From NCBI RefSeq assembly GCF_000186865.1, contig NW_008705569.1:377307-441306 (forward strand): DNA of 64,000 nucleotides. Reading direction: 5' to 3'. The number at the start of each line of letters is the position of its first letter. Position 1 is the first letter of the stretch. This document shows, piece by piece, positions 17,323-26,894 of the stretch. This stretch comes from Aureococcus anophagefferens (Eukaryota > Sar > Pelagophyceae > Pelagomonadales > Pelagomonadaceae). The translations under genes were made by a program, and so were the position numbers. The notes below the pieces were generated by a model. That model had not been told where the DNA came from. It did no database searches and saw only the letters and a program-made list of their open reading frames with translations.

Positions 17323-19332
17323 ATGCGCCGGGGCAGCATGGGCCGCCTCGTGGGCGCCCTCCTGGCCGCCGCCGCGTCCGCGGCGCGCAACGAGACGTCC
17401 CAGCCCCACATCGTCCTCGCCATCGTCGACGACCTGGGCTACGGCGACGTCGGCTACAACAACCGCGAGCTCCACGCGGCGACGCCGACGATGAACAAGC
17501 TCGCCTCCGGCGGCGTGACGCTGACGTCCTTCTACGCGTCGCCGACGTGCACGGCGTCGCGCGCGGCGCTCTTCACGGGCAAGTACCCCATGCACTTGGG
17601 ACTTCAAGATTCCGTCATCCACCCGTCCGAGCCGCGCGGCGTCCCTCTCAAGGAGACGTTCCTCTCGCAGAAGCTCAAGGACGCGGGCTACGGCACGGTC
17701 TTCGTCGGCAAGTGGCACCTGGGCTTCCACCAGGCGGCCTACACGCCGTCGCAGCGGGGCTTCGACGAGTTCTTCGGCATCCTGACGGGCGGCGGCGACC
17801 ACGTGGCGCACGCGTCCACCGAATCCTTCGCGATGCGCGGGCCCGACTACAAGTCGAAGATCACGACGATGACGGGGTCGAACCTGTGGCACAACGGCCG
17901 GCCCGTCGGCGAGGACGAGGAGGGCGTCCGGGACACGCACTCGACGCACCTCTATACGGCGAAGTCGCGCGCGTACGTCGCGAAATACGCGGAAATGGCC
18001 GACGTGCCCCTCTTCCTCACCGTGTCCTACCAGGCTGTGCACGCGCCCATCCAGGTGCCCGACGAGTACGTCGACGGGTCCGCCTACGCGAACGGCTGCG
18101 AATCGCTACGCGCGGGCTCCGCGTCAGCGACGCGGCTCCGGCGCCAGCTCTGCGGCATGGTCTCCATGGTCGACGAGAGCCTCGCGTCGATCCACGACGA
18201 CCTCAAGGCCGAGGCCATGTGGGAGAACACGCTCCTCTTCTTTTTGTCGGACAACGGCGGCATCCTCCGGCACGGGTCGTCGAATTTGGACCTCCGGGGC
18301 GAGAAGGGCTCCTACTACGAGGGCGGCATCCGCGTGCCCGCCTTCGTCTCCGGCGGCTACCTCGCCAAGCTCCTGAGCGCCGGGCGCGTCTTCGAGGGGC
18401 TCGTCCACATCACGGACCTGCACGCGACGGCTTTACGCGTCGCGGGCGTCTCCTCGAAGGAGGACAAGCGCGCGGCGCCCGCGGTCGCCGCGGCCAAGGT
18501 CGGCCACCTGCGGCGCCTCGAGCCGGGGCAGCAGCCCCAGTCCTACGCCGAGACGGCCCTCGACGACGTGCTGTCGCACGAGCACCTCACGGACTCGCTC
18601 GACGGCGTCGACCAGTGGGACGCGTTCGTCTCCGGCGCGTCCGCGGCCGCGTCCCAGCGGACCCACGTCGCCCACAACATCAACAGCGAGCTCTTCGGCG
18701 CCGCGGGCGCGTTGCGCGTCGGCGAGTACAAGCTCATCGTCGAGGCGCGCGTCACGGAGAGCGAGATCTACGAGTACGGCCAGCACATGCTCCAGGACGA
18801 CAACTGGGACCAGAGTGAGCTGTCCCAGGTCATCCACCAGAAGCTGCTCCGCACGCCGGGCACCACGTCCCTCTTCGACGTCGTCGCGAACCCGAACGAG
18901 CTCGACGAGGAGGACTGCGACGACGCGCGGAGCTGCCGCAATTTGTACGACCTCGACGAGTTCGCCGACGTCAAGGCGACGATCCTCGAGAAGTGGGCCG
19001 AGCTCCGCGACTCGACGCCGGAGTCCACGGAGATCTGGCTCGACGACGGGCCCCTCGCGGACCCCGCGCTCTTCGGCGGCGTGTGGACGCCGTGGCGCGA
19101 CGACCTCGGCATGCCCTACGCGACGTACCAGCTCGCGACGAAGACGGTCCACAACACGCTCGGCGGCGACAACAAGCCCAAGCCCGCCGAGGCCGCCGAG
19201 GCGTCCGCGGAGCAGACGAACGCGGGCCACAACCGGCGCCTCGCCGAGGCCCGGGGGGGCGGCGGCGTCTCCGCCGCCACCCTGGCGCTCGGCGCGGCGC
19301 TGGGCTACGCCGGGGCGCAGCTGCGGCGGTAA
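17323..19332 (+). CDS. Arylsulfatase, secreted or membrane-anchored
   Basis: This 669-residue protein has a short N-terminal signal (GRLVGALLAAAASAARN). The sulfatase core starts HIVLAIVDDLGYGDVGY, with paired metal-binding Asp residues. The formylglycine motif is CTASR (Cys about residue 76, C-x-A-S-R), followed by FVGKWHLGFH and LFFLSDNGG with the later metal-binding Asp-Asn. This layout matches arylsulfatase B-type enzymes, which cleave sulfate esters. The C-terminus ends in a hydrophobic helix and RR (ATLALGAALGYAGAQLRR), suggesting a tail anchor or a GPI-type signal. Arylsulfatases are expanded in Aureococcus and could release sulfate from polysaccharides. Confidence 0.93.
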   Translation: MRRGSMGRLVGALLAAAASAARNETSQPHIVLAIVDDLGYGDVGYNNRELHAATPTMNKLASGGVTLTSFYASPTCTASRAALFTGKYPMHLGLQDSVIHPSEPRGVPLKETFLSQKLKDAGYGTVFVGKWHLGFHQAAYTPSQRGFDEFFGILTGGGDHVAHASTESFAMRGPDYKSKITTMTGSNLWHNGRPVGEDEEGVRDTHSTHLYTAKSRAYVAKYAEMADVPLFLTVSYQAVHAPIQVPDEYVDGSAYANGCESLRAGSASATRLRRQLCGMVSMVDESLASIHDDLKAEAMWENTLLFFLSDNGGILRHGSSNLDLRGEKGSYYEGGIRVPAFVSGGYLAKLLSAGRVFEGLVHITDLHATALRVAGVSSKEDKRAAPAVAAAKVGHLRRLEPGQQPQSYAETALDDVLSHEHLTDSLDGVDQWDAFVSGASAAASQRTHVAHNINSELFGAAGALRVGEYKLIVEARVTESEIYEYGQHMLQDDNWDQSELSQVIHQKLLRTPGTTSLFDVVANPNELDEEDCDDARSCRNLYDLDEFADVKATILEKWAELRDSTPESTEIWLDDGPLADPALFGGVWTPWRDDLGMPYATYQLATKTVHNTLGGDNKPKPAEAAEASAEQTNAGHNRRLAEARGGGGVSAATLALGAALGYAGAQLRR

Positions 19333-19339
19333 AACCATG

Positions 19340-21331
19340 CTATTTCCCCTCCGGCAGGGGGCCCTGGGGCCGCGGCGGCTGCTCGTCCGGCGGCTTGAGG
19401 AGCTGGTGGATCGTCGCGTCCTTGGGCGAGTAGGCGCCGGCGATCTTGATCGCCTCGAGGCAGCCCCGGATGGACACCTCGTCGTCGGGGATGCCGTCGA
19501 TCTTCGCCTTGAGCTGGTGGAGCACGTCCTTCGCGCGCGCGTGGTCCTTCACCTTAGTCTCCATGGACTCCATCGCCGCGTCGACGTCCTTGGGGTCGCG
19601 CCGCGGCACGTAGGCCTTGGGCGCGAGCACGGGCTCGTAGGTCCCGCCGCGCGCCGCGACGCACTTGGCGCACTCGCCGTAGTGGCTCACGTTGTGCACG
19701 GGGCACCAGAGCTTGTCGTAGCCGCGCGGGTCGCGCGCCGGCGCGTCGTCGTCGGACGACTCGCCGTCGTAGGCGTCCCACTTGCCGTAGGTGGACGCCA
19801 GGGGCAGCGTGCCCTGCCACGCCTCGTCGCCGTCGGAGAAGTCGTCGAAGCCGTCCCACTTCTCGTAGTCGCGGCTCAGCGACTTGGGCTCGCGCGCCTT
19901 CGGCCGCGACGGCCGGCTCGTGCCCTCGCCCCGCGCCATGTCCTTGGCCTTCTGCGCCGCGAGGAAGAGCGCCTCGCGCTTCTGGCGCTGGGCCGGGGTC
20001 AGGGGCTTCTTCGGGCGCTGGCCCTCGGCCCACGCGCGCGTCGACGCGACCGCCCGCTTCATCTCCGACGGCTTCGGCGCCGCGTCGGGCGCGTCGAGGC
20101 CCGCGGCCACAGTCCGCGCCATGGCGTCCGCCGCCGCGCGCTCCTCGCGGACCCCGGCCTCGGCCGCCTCGGCCTCCTCGAGCGCCGCGGCGACGGCCTC
20201 CGCGGCGGCCTCGGCCTCGGCCAATTTCGCGGCCGCGTCGGCCTCGGCCCGGGCCCGGTCGGCGACGGCGCGCTTCGCGCGGCGCGCCCGGTCGCGCGCG
20301 GCGCCCGCGCAGGTCTCCCGGTGCGCCTTCCAGGCCGACGCCTGGCAGGCGCGAGCGCAGTAGACGACGGACCGGCAGCCCGAGCACCGGAGCTTGGCGC
20401 CCGCGGCGCCGCAGTGGTCGCAGGCCGGCGCGCTCGCGGCCGGCGCCGCCGGCGCCTCGGGCGCCGGGCCGCCCGCGAGGCCGAGCTCCCGCCGCTGCGC
20501 GTCTCGCCGCCGCGCGAGCCACGNNNNNNNNNNNNNNNNNNNNNNNNNNNNNNNNNNNNNNNNNNNNNNNNNNNNNNNNNNNNNNNNNNNNNNNNNNNNN
20601 NNNNNNNNNNNNNNNNNNNNNNNNNNNNNNNNNNNNNNNNNNNNNNNNNNNNNNNNNNNNNNNNNNNNNNNNNNNNNNNNNNNNNNNNNNNNNNNNNNNN
20701 NNNNNNNNNNNNNNNNNNNNNNNNNNNNNNNNNNNNNNNNNNNNNNNNNNNNNNNNNNNNNNNNNNNNNNNNNNNNNNNNNNNNNNNNNNNNNNNNNNNN
20801 NNNNNNNNNNNNNNNNNNNNNNNNNNNNNNNNNNNNNNNNNNNNNNNNNNNNNNNNNNNNNNNNNNNNNNNNNNNNNNNNNNNNNNNNNNNNNNNNNNNN
20901 NNNNNNNNNNNNNNNNNNNNNNNNNNNNNNNNNNNNNNNNNNNNNNNNNNNNNGAGCGCCGCCCCCGCGGCGCCCGTCTCCCGCTCGAGCTCGTACTGCG
21001 CCTTGAGCGCCTCGTCGGCGAGCTTGCGCAGCTCCGGGTCCTCGGCCGCCTCGGCCTCCTCGAGCGCCGCGGCGGCCCGCGCGGCGTCGTCGAGCGACGC
21101 GGGCTCCGGTTCCGGCGACACCTCGGGGTCGTCCCGCTCCGGCGGCGGCGGCTCCGAGACACCTTCAAAGCCGATGGACCCGAAGGCCGCCTTGAGGGCG
21201 TCCGTCACGGCCTGGGCGCCCTCCTGCTCGTTCTTCGCGTTCTCGTAGAAGGAGAGCATTTGTTGGAGCTTCTTCGACTCGTCCTCCAGGTTCTGCGTCT
21301 CGAAGTCGAGCGGGTACGGCGCGTTCGGCAT
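19340..21331 (-). CDS. MYND zinc-finger protein, interrupted by assembly gap
   Basis: The gene begins at MPNAPYPLDFETQNLEDESKK (ATG at 21331) and ends 7 bp from the sulfatase stop. After an acidic N-terminus it enters a 430-N gap. It resumes with a MYND finger: CDHCGAAGAKLRCSGC, then YCARACQASAWKAHRETC, with all Cys/His ligands present. A long Ala/Glu coiled coil, a charged stretch with two Tyr-x-Lys-Trp-Asp motifs and a CPVHNVSHYGECAKC pair of Cys follow. MYND domains bind proline-rich partners, often in chromatin or transcription complexes; the role here is unknown. The length across the gap (about 660 aa) depends on the estimated gap size. Confidence 0.8.
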   Translation of the reverse strand: MPNAPYPLDFETQNLEDESKKLQQMLSFYENAKNEQEGAQAVTDALKAAFGSIGFEGVSEPPPPERDDPEVSPEPEPASLDDAARAAAALEEAEAAEDPELRKLADEALKAQYELERETGAAGAALXXXXXXXXXXXXXXXXXXXXXXXXXXXXXXXXXXXXXXXXXXXXXXXXXXXXXXXXXXXXXXXXXXXXXXXXXXXXXXXXXXXXXXXXXXXXXXXXXXXXXXXXXXXXXXXXXXXXXXXXXXXXXXXXXXXXXXXXXXXXXXXXWLARRRDAQRRELGLAGGPAPEAPAAPAASAPACDHCGAAGAKLRCSGCRSVVYCARACQASAWKAHRETCAGAARDRARRAKRAVADRARAEADAAAKLAEAEAAAEAVAAALEEAEAAEAGVREERAAADAMARTVAAGLDAPDAAPKPSEMKRAVASTRAWAEGQRPKKPLTPAQRQKREALFLAAQKAKDMARGEGTSRPSRPKAREPKSLSRDYEKWDGFDDFSDGDEAWQGTLPLASTYGKWDAYDGESSDDDAPARDPRGYDKLWCPVHNVSHYGECAKCVAARGGTYEPVLAPKAYVPRRDPKDVDAAMESMETKVKDHARAKDVLHQLKAKIDGIPDDEVSIRGCLEAIKIAGAYSPKDATIHQLLKPPDEQPPRPQGPLPEGK
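20524..20953. other. Assembly gap (430 N)
   Basis: A run of unknown bases lies inside the MYND gene. 430 is not a multiple of three, yet the frames on both sides connect if N's are counted as given; the true size is unknown. Confidence 1.
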
Positions 21332-21545
21332 CGCCGACGATCGATGCGAGATGCGCGGCAAGCGCCGCACGCGAGGCGGCGCGCGCTCGGCTTGCCGCGC
21401 CGCACACGAGGCGGCGCGCGCACGGGGCTCTGCGGACGCGGCGCTCGCGGGCAGGCGGGCGGCTGCTCGAGAGCTCGAAGTGGAGATTTTAATCACTAAA
21501 GTTTTTGATCGATATCGGGGCTTCTTGAAGTGTTCGCTCGCGACG

Positions 21546-22455
21546 ATGGTGATGATGCGAAGGCTGCTCTTGCCACTCGCGCTCGCGCCCATGTTCGCGC
21601 TCCCGCGCCCGCGCAGCCCCATCCGCACGCCGACGCTCCACAAAACCATCGCGCCGCCACTGCTCGAGGTCGCGTGCCTGCGCGGCGGCGGCGGCGGCGT
21701 CTCCGCCGTCGAGATCATCGACGCGCTGAAGAGCGCCGCCGCCGCCTGGTTCGCCGCATCCGTCGTCTACCTGACGACGCTCCAGTGGAGCGATACGCGC
21801 CAGAGCGCGTCGCAACGGCCGCTGCCCGATCTGGGGTTCCAGTTCGTGCCCGCGGTCGCCGGCGCGGGCGCGGCCGCGGACGTGCTGGGCAGCGCCATGG
21901 CCCTCTACCTCGTGGGGACGGGCATCTTCGGCGGCGCCGCGGGCCTCGAGTGCTTCCGCCGGAGCCTCGTCTACTGCGCGGGCGGCATGCTCTTTTCCGC
22001 CTCGCTTCACACAGCGACGACGCTGCCCGACAGCGACCCCGCGCCGCCGGCGCCCGACGCGCTCGAGCGCGCGCACAGGCGCTTCGGCGGCTCGCGCGTC
22101 GGGCGCCTCGCGGCGGGCCTGGGCCGCTTCGCCAAGTTCGTGCAGCGCTTCATGGGCGGCGCGACGGACAAGTTGATGTCGAACCACGTCTACAACACGG
22201 GGCTGGCCGCGCACTTCATGGCCGTCCGCGGCGTCATCCCGCGCTTCTGCGTGCCGCTGTGGGTCGCGGGCGGCGTCCTGCGGCCGAATTTCGAGAGATG
22301 CGGGGCGGGAAAACAAGGAGACATCGGCTCGGTAGGTCGCGGGCTACTCCGTCCTCATCCTCGCGTCGCGGTGCCACTACACGGCGGACGTCGTCCTGTC
22401 CTGGTGGGCCCTCGCGGCCGTCTGCGCCTACGACGCGGGCTGCCCCGGCGCGTAA
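21546..22455 (+). CDS. Sphingomyelin synthase-like (PAP2_C) membrane protein, two exons
   Basis: Proposed exons are 21546-22262 and 22336-22455 (278 aa). The N-terminus MVMMRRLLLPLALAPMFALPRPRS is signal-like. Hydrophobic helices follow, with YCAGGMLFSASLHTATTL resembling the GDxxFSGHT block and, after the splice, SRCHYTADVVLSWW matching the H-Y-T-x-D-V catalytic block of sphingomyelin-synthase-related enzymes. Without the 73-nt GT..AG intron (22263-22335) the frame runs into unrelated sequence; with it WVAGYSVLILASRCHYTADV is continuous. The first catalytic block is imperfect (Ser-Ala-Ser-Leu-His), so activity is uncertain. The family moves phospho-headgroups between lipids. The stop is 4 bp from that of the next gene. 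Confidence 0.65.
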
Positions 22456-22459
22456 GCTG

Positions 22460-23811
22460 TTACGCGGCGTCCCCGACGAGCGCGGCGAGGAGGAGCGACC
22501 GCGCGGAGAGGCCGTCCGCGGTCCGGGGCCGCGTGTCCCGGGGCGAGCTGAGGAAGTCGAAGGAGAAGTCCAACATGTCGTATCCTTGGTTGTTTCCGAG
22601 CGAGCCGTCCGGGTCGTCGCTGTCGTCGTCGTCGGGGTCCGAGCCCACGATGGTGCACTCGCAGCGCCAGTCGTACGCGCGCCCGTCGACGAGCACCGGC
22701 CCGGGGTCGGCGCCGAGCTGGAGCGTCTCGTTCTCTCCGACGTCCGACCCGAACGCGACCCGGCCGCTCGGTTTCCAGCGGCCGGGGACGTACGAGCCCA
22801 CGAAGACGGCCCTCGGCTCGTCGTCGCCGAGGAGCAGCGCGCAGAGCTGGATGCCTATGCTGTCCCAAAAAAACGTGTCGATGCGCTCCATCACGCGCTC
22901 CGACCGGAATTCGAGCGTCTCGTCGCCCTCGCGCCAGCCGGGGACGTCGTCGCCGTGCACGACCCACGTGTGGCCGTTGGCCATGTCGTCTTCGTATTGG
23001 ACGAGGAACGCGACGTCCTCGGCCGCGAGGCCGCCGCCCTTGAGCACGGGCAGGTCGAGGTTCGCCGACAGCCGCGCGTCGCCGGGCCAGGGGCCCGGGA
23101 GCTCGACGGGGCTCCCGTCCCGATTCGTCGCGTAACAGCTGGCGCAGAAGTAGAACGCGTCGTCGTTGTCGCGGCTTCGGAAGAGGGCGTCCAACCTAAG
23201 GACACAAGAAAGTTGCAGACCAGGTCGTCCAGCCGCGTGCTACTAGGACTCAGGGGGTCGAGCCGCTTGTGCCGCGCGAGCGTGAGGCGGCACTCCGAGA
23301 CGTCGATGGGCCAGTTCTGCGTCTCCGAGGTGTGGACCGCGCCGAACTCGTCGACGGTCTCGCCGTCCCACGCGAAGCGCTCGCGCTTGCCGTAGCCGTC
23401 CCAGGCCGACTCCTTGAGCGCCCGGGACGCGGCGGCCGCCCGCGCGAGCGTCAGCGGATGCAGCCAGCCGTAGGCGCGCCGCGCGACGTCCGCGGGCAGC
23501 CTCTCGAGGAGCGGCGGCCGCGGGGGCGCGGGCGCGAGCGCCGCGAGCCGCGAGCTCCGCCGCGGCTTCGCCGGCGTCGGCCGCTCCGACGGCGGGAGCG
23601 GCGGGGGCTTCGCCGGCGTCGGCCGCTCCGACGGCGGGAGCCGCGACGGCGACGCCGGCGGCGTCGCGGGCGGGCGCGCGGCCTCCTCCTTCGCGAGCGC
23701 GGCCTCGAGCATCTCCTGGAAGTTCGCGCTCGCGCCGCCGCCGGACATGGGCGTGCCCAGGCTCTCGACGTAGTCGCCGAAGCCCGTCCAGGCCGTTTGG
23801 GGGGCCGCCAT
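22460..23811 (-). CDS. F-box-like protein, two exons
   Basis: Proposed exons are 23811-23294 and 23195-22460 (417 aa, 98-nt intron). The start MAAPQTAWTGFGDYVESL is followed by a Pro-rich region with a repeated PPSERPTPAKP unit. An F-box-like helix block is next (LLERLPADVARRAYGWLHPLTLARAAAASRALKE in two adjoining pieces), and C-terminal sequence (DAFYFCASCYATNRDG, FFWDSIGIQLCALLLG) suggests a beta-rich substrate domain. The two frames are clearly coding but out of register. A pyrimidine-rich CTTTCTTGTGTCCTTAG acceptor is visible, while the donor (GTGCCG) is the one that restores frame. It would act as an SCF ubiquitin-ligase substrate adaptor, if the F-box call is right. Confidence 0.65.
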
Positions 23812-23965
23812 GAGTCCTTCGGCTGCCCGGACGTTTTGGCTAAACGTGCGGCATCGGTGAAGATGAGCACCCAAATTTGCACGACGCACAAAGCAGCCCG
23901 CCTGTGTCCACGCTGCGCGTCTGGATCTCGGCGGCGGGGGCGGGCTCGGGCCCCGGGCGGTCACC

Positions 23966-25882
23966 ATGGCGCGGACGGTCCTGGACCGCGGCATCACGGG
24001 CGCCTGCTCCATCTGCTGGCTCATCGCGTCGCTGGTGATGCTCATCGCCGCCCAGCTCATGACGTCCTACAAACTGAAGACGGAGGCGCGCGCCGGCGCC
24101 GGAGGACGGGGGGGCGGCGACGCGTCGCGCGCGTCCGTGGCGCGGGGACGACGCGGACGGCGGCGACGCCCGACGCCCCGCCCCCGGGGACGCTCTCGGC
24201 GCGCGCGCGCGCCGCGAACGTTCGAACGCCGAAATTGACCCGCCCGTCCGCGCGCGCGCCGCGCCTCGACCCCGCAATCCCCCGCGCGCAGATCGTCTAC
24301 TACACGGCGGCCCAGTACTACGAGGTCACGAACGGCACGGCGACGCTCACGCTCGAGGAGGTCTTCGACACGTCCGACGACAAGACGATGGAGACGGCGA
24401 ATTTGTGGCACCTGGCCAAGAAGTTCCACGACTACGGCGCCGTGCTCTTCGCCTTCTGGGTCCCGCTCTTCGCCGGCGTCCTCGCGCCGCTGGCCATCTT
24501 CCTGCACCTCTACGGCGTCTTCTTCCACAACTCGCGCGAGCGCATGAGCCGCAAGTTCGAGCCTGTGCCGAAACCAACCACTGGTTTGGGGGGTCCCCAC
24601 CAAACTTGAGAATTCTCTAGCTCGGTCAAATCAAAGTCGATTCGGCTGATTTTTGGACGGATCGATCGCTCTCGTCGAGTTCTCGAAGCACAGTGAAAGA
24701 GTCTGGTCCAAATCGTTCGAATACGCTCACATTGAAGTCGGGTTGAAGATTTGGTTTCGGCACAGGTTCGAGCTCGTCCACGGCATGGGCCGCATGGGCT
24801 TCTCCTACCCCATCTTCGTCGCGCTCTTCGCCGCCGTCGTCGGCTTCAAGGGGGCGACGTCCGACGACAAGGTCATCGACAACAGCTCGGACACGGAGGA
24901 GATCGTCATCGGCGCGGAGTGGGACGTGCGCATCCTCGCGAAGATCTGCCATGGCGCGCCCTACTTCGCGGGCGTGCTCTGCGCGGCCCAATTATTGGCG
25001 CGCTTCATCTACGTCATCGGCCGCACGGAGCGGCCCATCCCGAGCGTTGCCGAGATCCGCGCGCGCATCCGCCACGAGCCGTCGTGGTCGCTCCGGTCGC
25101 GGACGGCGGAGCGGCGGGGCCGCGCGCGGCGGCGCGGCTTCACGGCCATCCCCCTGCTCGTGTCGCTGCTGTGCCTCGCCTACGGCCTCTACGAGCCGTC
25201 GGTGGACACGAGCGTGACCTTCGAGCTGGACCTCGCGCTCGTGACGGAGTTCCAGGACGTGAAGATCGACGCGGAGTTCGACTTCTCGGAGACGGTCGAC
25301 ACGGAAATCAGCGCGTGCGACATCTCGACCTACATGGACGCCGGCAACGGCATCGGCCAGAACACGGCCTACGCGAACGCGCTCGCGAATTTACTGTTCT
25401 GGGGCCTCATCATCGGCGTGCCCCTCGTCCGGTCCGTGCTCTGCCTCGTCATGTGGCTCGTGCCCTTCACGACGACGACTCACCACATCTACCTCCACCT
25501 CATCGAATTCATCTCCGTCGTCGCCTGCGCGGACGTCTTCGCCATCATCCTGGGCTTCGCCTTCGTCGAGATGTGGGACTTCTTCATCGACTCGCTCGAG
25601 GACGGCTTCGAGGACAACATCGCGTCCGACTCGATGTCGCCCGAGGCGGCCTACGCGGCGCTGATCATCGGCGCGTTCCTCGAGGCGGCGACGTCCTCCT
25701 GGATCCGATGGCGCCTCCAGTGCGAGCTCGAGGACGGCACGGGGCCCGCGAGGCTCCGGACCTTCCGCGACTGGCTCTTCTCCGCCGACGACGCGGAGCC
25801 TCCCCTAAACAAGGAGCAGGAGGAGAGCCAGTTCATCACCGAGGAGTCGAAGGAGCAGCTCGAGTACTACCAGCAGGACTAG
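23966..25882 (+). CDS. Multipass membrane protein, possibly PqiA-like, three exons
   Basis: Proposed exons are 23966-24085, 24292-24554 and 24766-25882 (499 aa). The start MARTVLDRGITGACSICWL leads into a membrane helix. Further helices lie at FHDYGAVLFAFWVPLFAG, FSYPIFVALFAAVVGF, FTAIPLLVSLLCLAYGLY, LLFWGLIIGVPLVRSVL and SVVACADVFAIILGF. Helix pairs framing extracytosolic beta-rich segments recall paraquat-inducible protein A (PqiA), but I cannot confirm the family. Intron 1 reads GC..AG. Intron 2 is an introner whose removal joins ERMSRK to FELVHG exactly. The acidic tail ends QLEYYQQD and is presumably cytosolic. Confidence 0.7.
24563..24765 (+). mobile_element. Introner element, family A copy 1
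   Basis: A 203-bp element has 15-bp perfect terminal inverted repeats (CTGTGCCGAAACCAA) and is flanked by the 8-bp duplication GTTCGAGC (24555-24562 and 24766-24773). It ends ..CGGCACAG, providing the AG acceptor, while the GT donor is the first two bases of the left target duplication. A subterminal palindrome (GGTTTGGGGGG / CCCCACCAAAC) lies near the left end. Splicing restores the pre-insertion coding sequence. The element inserts in sense orientation and has no coding capacity, so it must be mobilised in trans. Confidence 0.93.
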
Positions 25883-26100
25883 CGCCGCTTCGTTCTCCAT
25901 CTCTCCCGCCCCCGTCTCTCTCTCTCGTCGAACACACAGCCCCGCGCCCCCCCTCACCCCCGCGGGCGCCTCGGCCGCCGGGGCGGCCCGCGCGCGCACC
26001 GCAAGAGCCCCCCCCCGCCCCGCGCGGCGGCACCGCCGCCCGTATGCCGCGCCCAGCCTAAGCGCGGCACGCCAGTCGCCTCGCGCCCGAGGGCGAGCGG

Positions 26101-26139
26101 CGGACGTCTCCTCAGCCGGACGTCTCCTCAGCCGGACGT
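26101..26139. repeat. 16-bp tandem repeat, about 2.4 copies
   Basis: The unit CGGACGTCTCCTCAGC occurs twice perfectly and starts a third time before diverging. It lies in the 286-bp stretch between the membrane-protein and dynein light-chain genes, which otherwise shows only pyrimidine-rich sequence and no supported gene. Confidence 0.85.
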
Positions 26140-26168
26140 TACGAGCCGCGGGCCGGCGGCGGCGCGCG

Positions 26169-26665
26169 TCAGCCGTGCTTGAAGATGAGGAGATTTATGC
26201 GCCCCATGCTGCAGAAGAGGATGTTCCTGACCTCGTGCGTGACGTGAGAGCCAAAGTCGCGGCCGCAGATGACGTGCCAGGAGCCGGGATATTTCGCTTC
26301 GAACTCCGTTTTGATGGCCTTGGCGACGTCCTTGAAGAGCTCGCACTTGCCCTTCTTCATGTCCTTGAGCGCCTCGAGGATGACCATCATCGCCACTTCC
26401 GTGACCTCCTGCGGTTCGGCGCGGCGTCGACGGCGCGGCGGCGCGGCGGCGTCGCGCGCGCGCGCGCGCGGCGGGGTCGGGCGCGCGCGCCGCGCGCGCG
26501 GAGCGGAGCGCGTCGCGTCCGAGCGCGGGCAGCGCTCGCGTCGCGCGCGCGCGATCGCGGCGGCACGCGCGGCGCGATGGCGGAGGCGTCGCGCACCTCG
26601 GACATCTCGTTGTACAGCGTCCGGATGGGCCCAAACTCCTCCTTCTCCTCCTGGCTGACGACCAT
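26169..26665 (-). CDS. LC8-type dynein light chain, two exons
   Basis: Exons 26665-26597 and 26408-26169 give 102 aa, with a 188-nt intron (GTGCGC..CCGCAG). The N-terminus MVVSQEEKEEFGPIRTLYN is extended relative to typical LC8 (about 89 aa). The join gives MSEEVTEVAMMVILEAL, matching the start of the LC8 fold. Family hallmarks follow: AKAIKTEFEAKYPGSWHVI, GRDFGSHVTHEVRN and a closing INLLIFKHG. LC8 dimerises and binds short linear motifs; it is a subunit of dynein and a general dimerisation hub. Conserved Gly-x-x-Phe-Gly-Ser and Thr-His-Glu residues are present. Confidence 0.92.
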
Positions 26666-26894
26666 GGCGCCCGCGCGCGCGACGGCGCGAGCCGAGGCGT
26701 GCGCGCGCGCGAGTGCGCGGCAGGCGGCACGGCCGGAGGCTCGGGCGGCTGCGCGACGGCGCCGGCGGGCGCGAGCTCTATGCCAACGCTGGTGCCGGCG
26801 CAACAGGCTGCCGGGGTGATCCTGCCGCCACGCTGCACGTTGCCCCCGTCGAGCGCGCTATAGACGTCCGCCGCGGCGCCCCGTCGGGCGCGCC

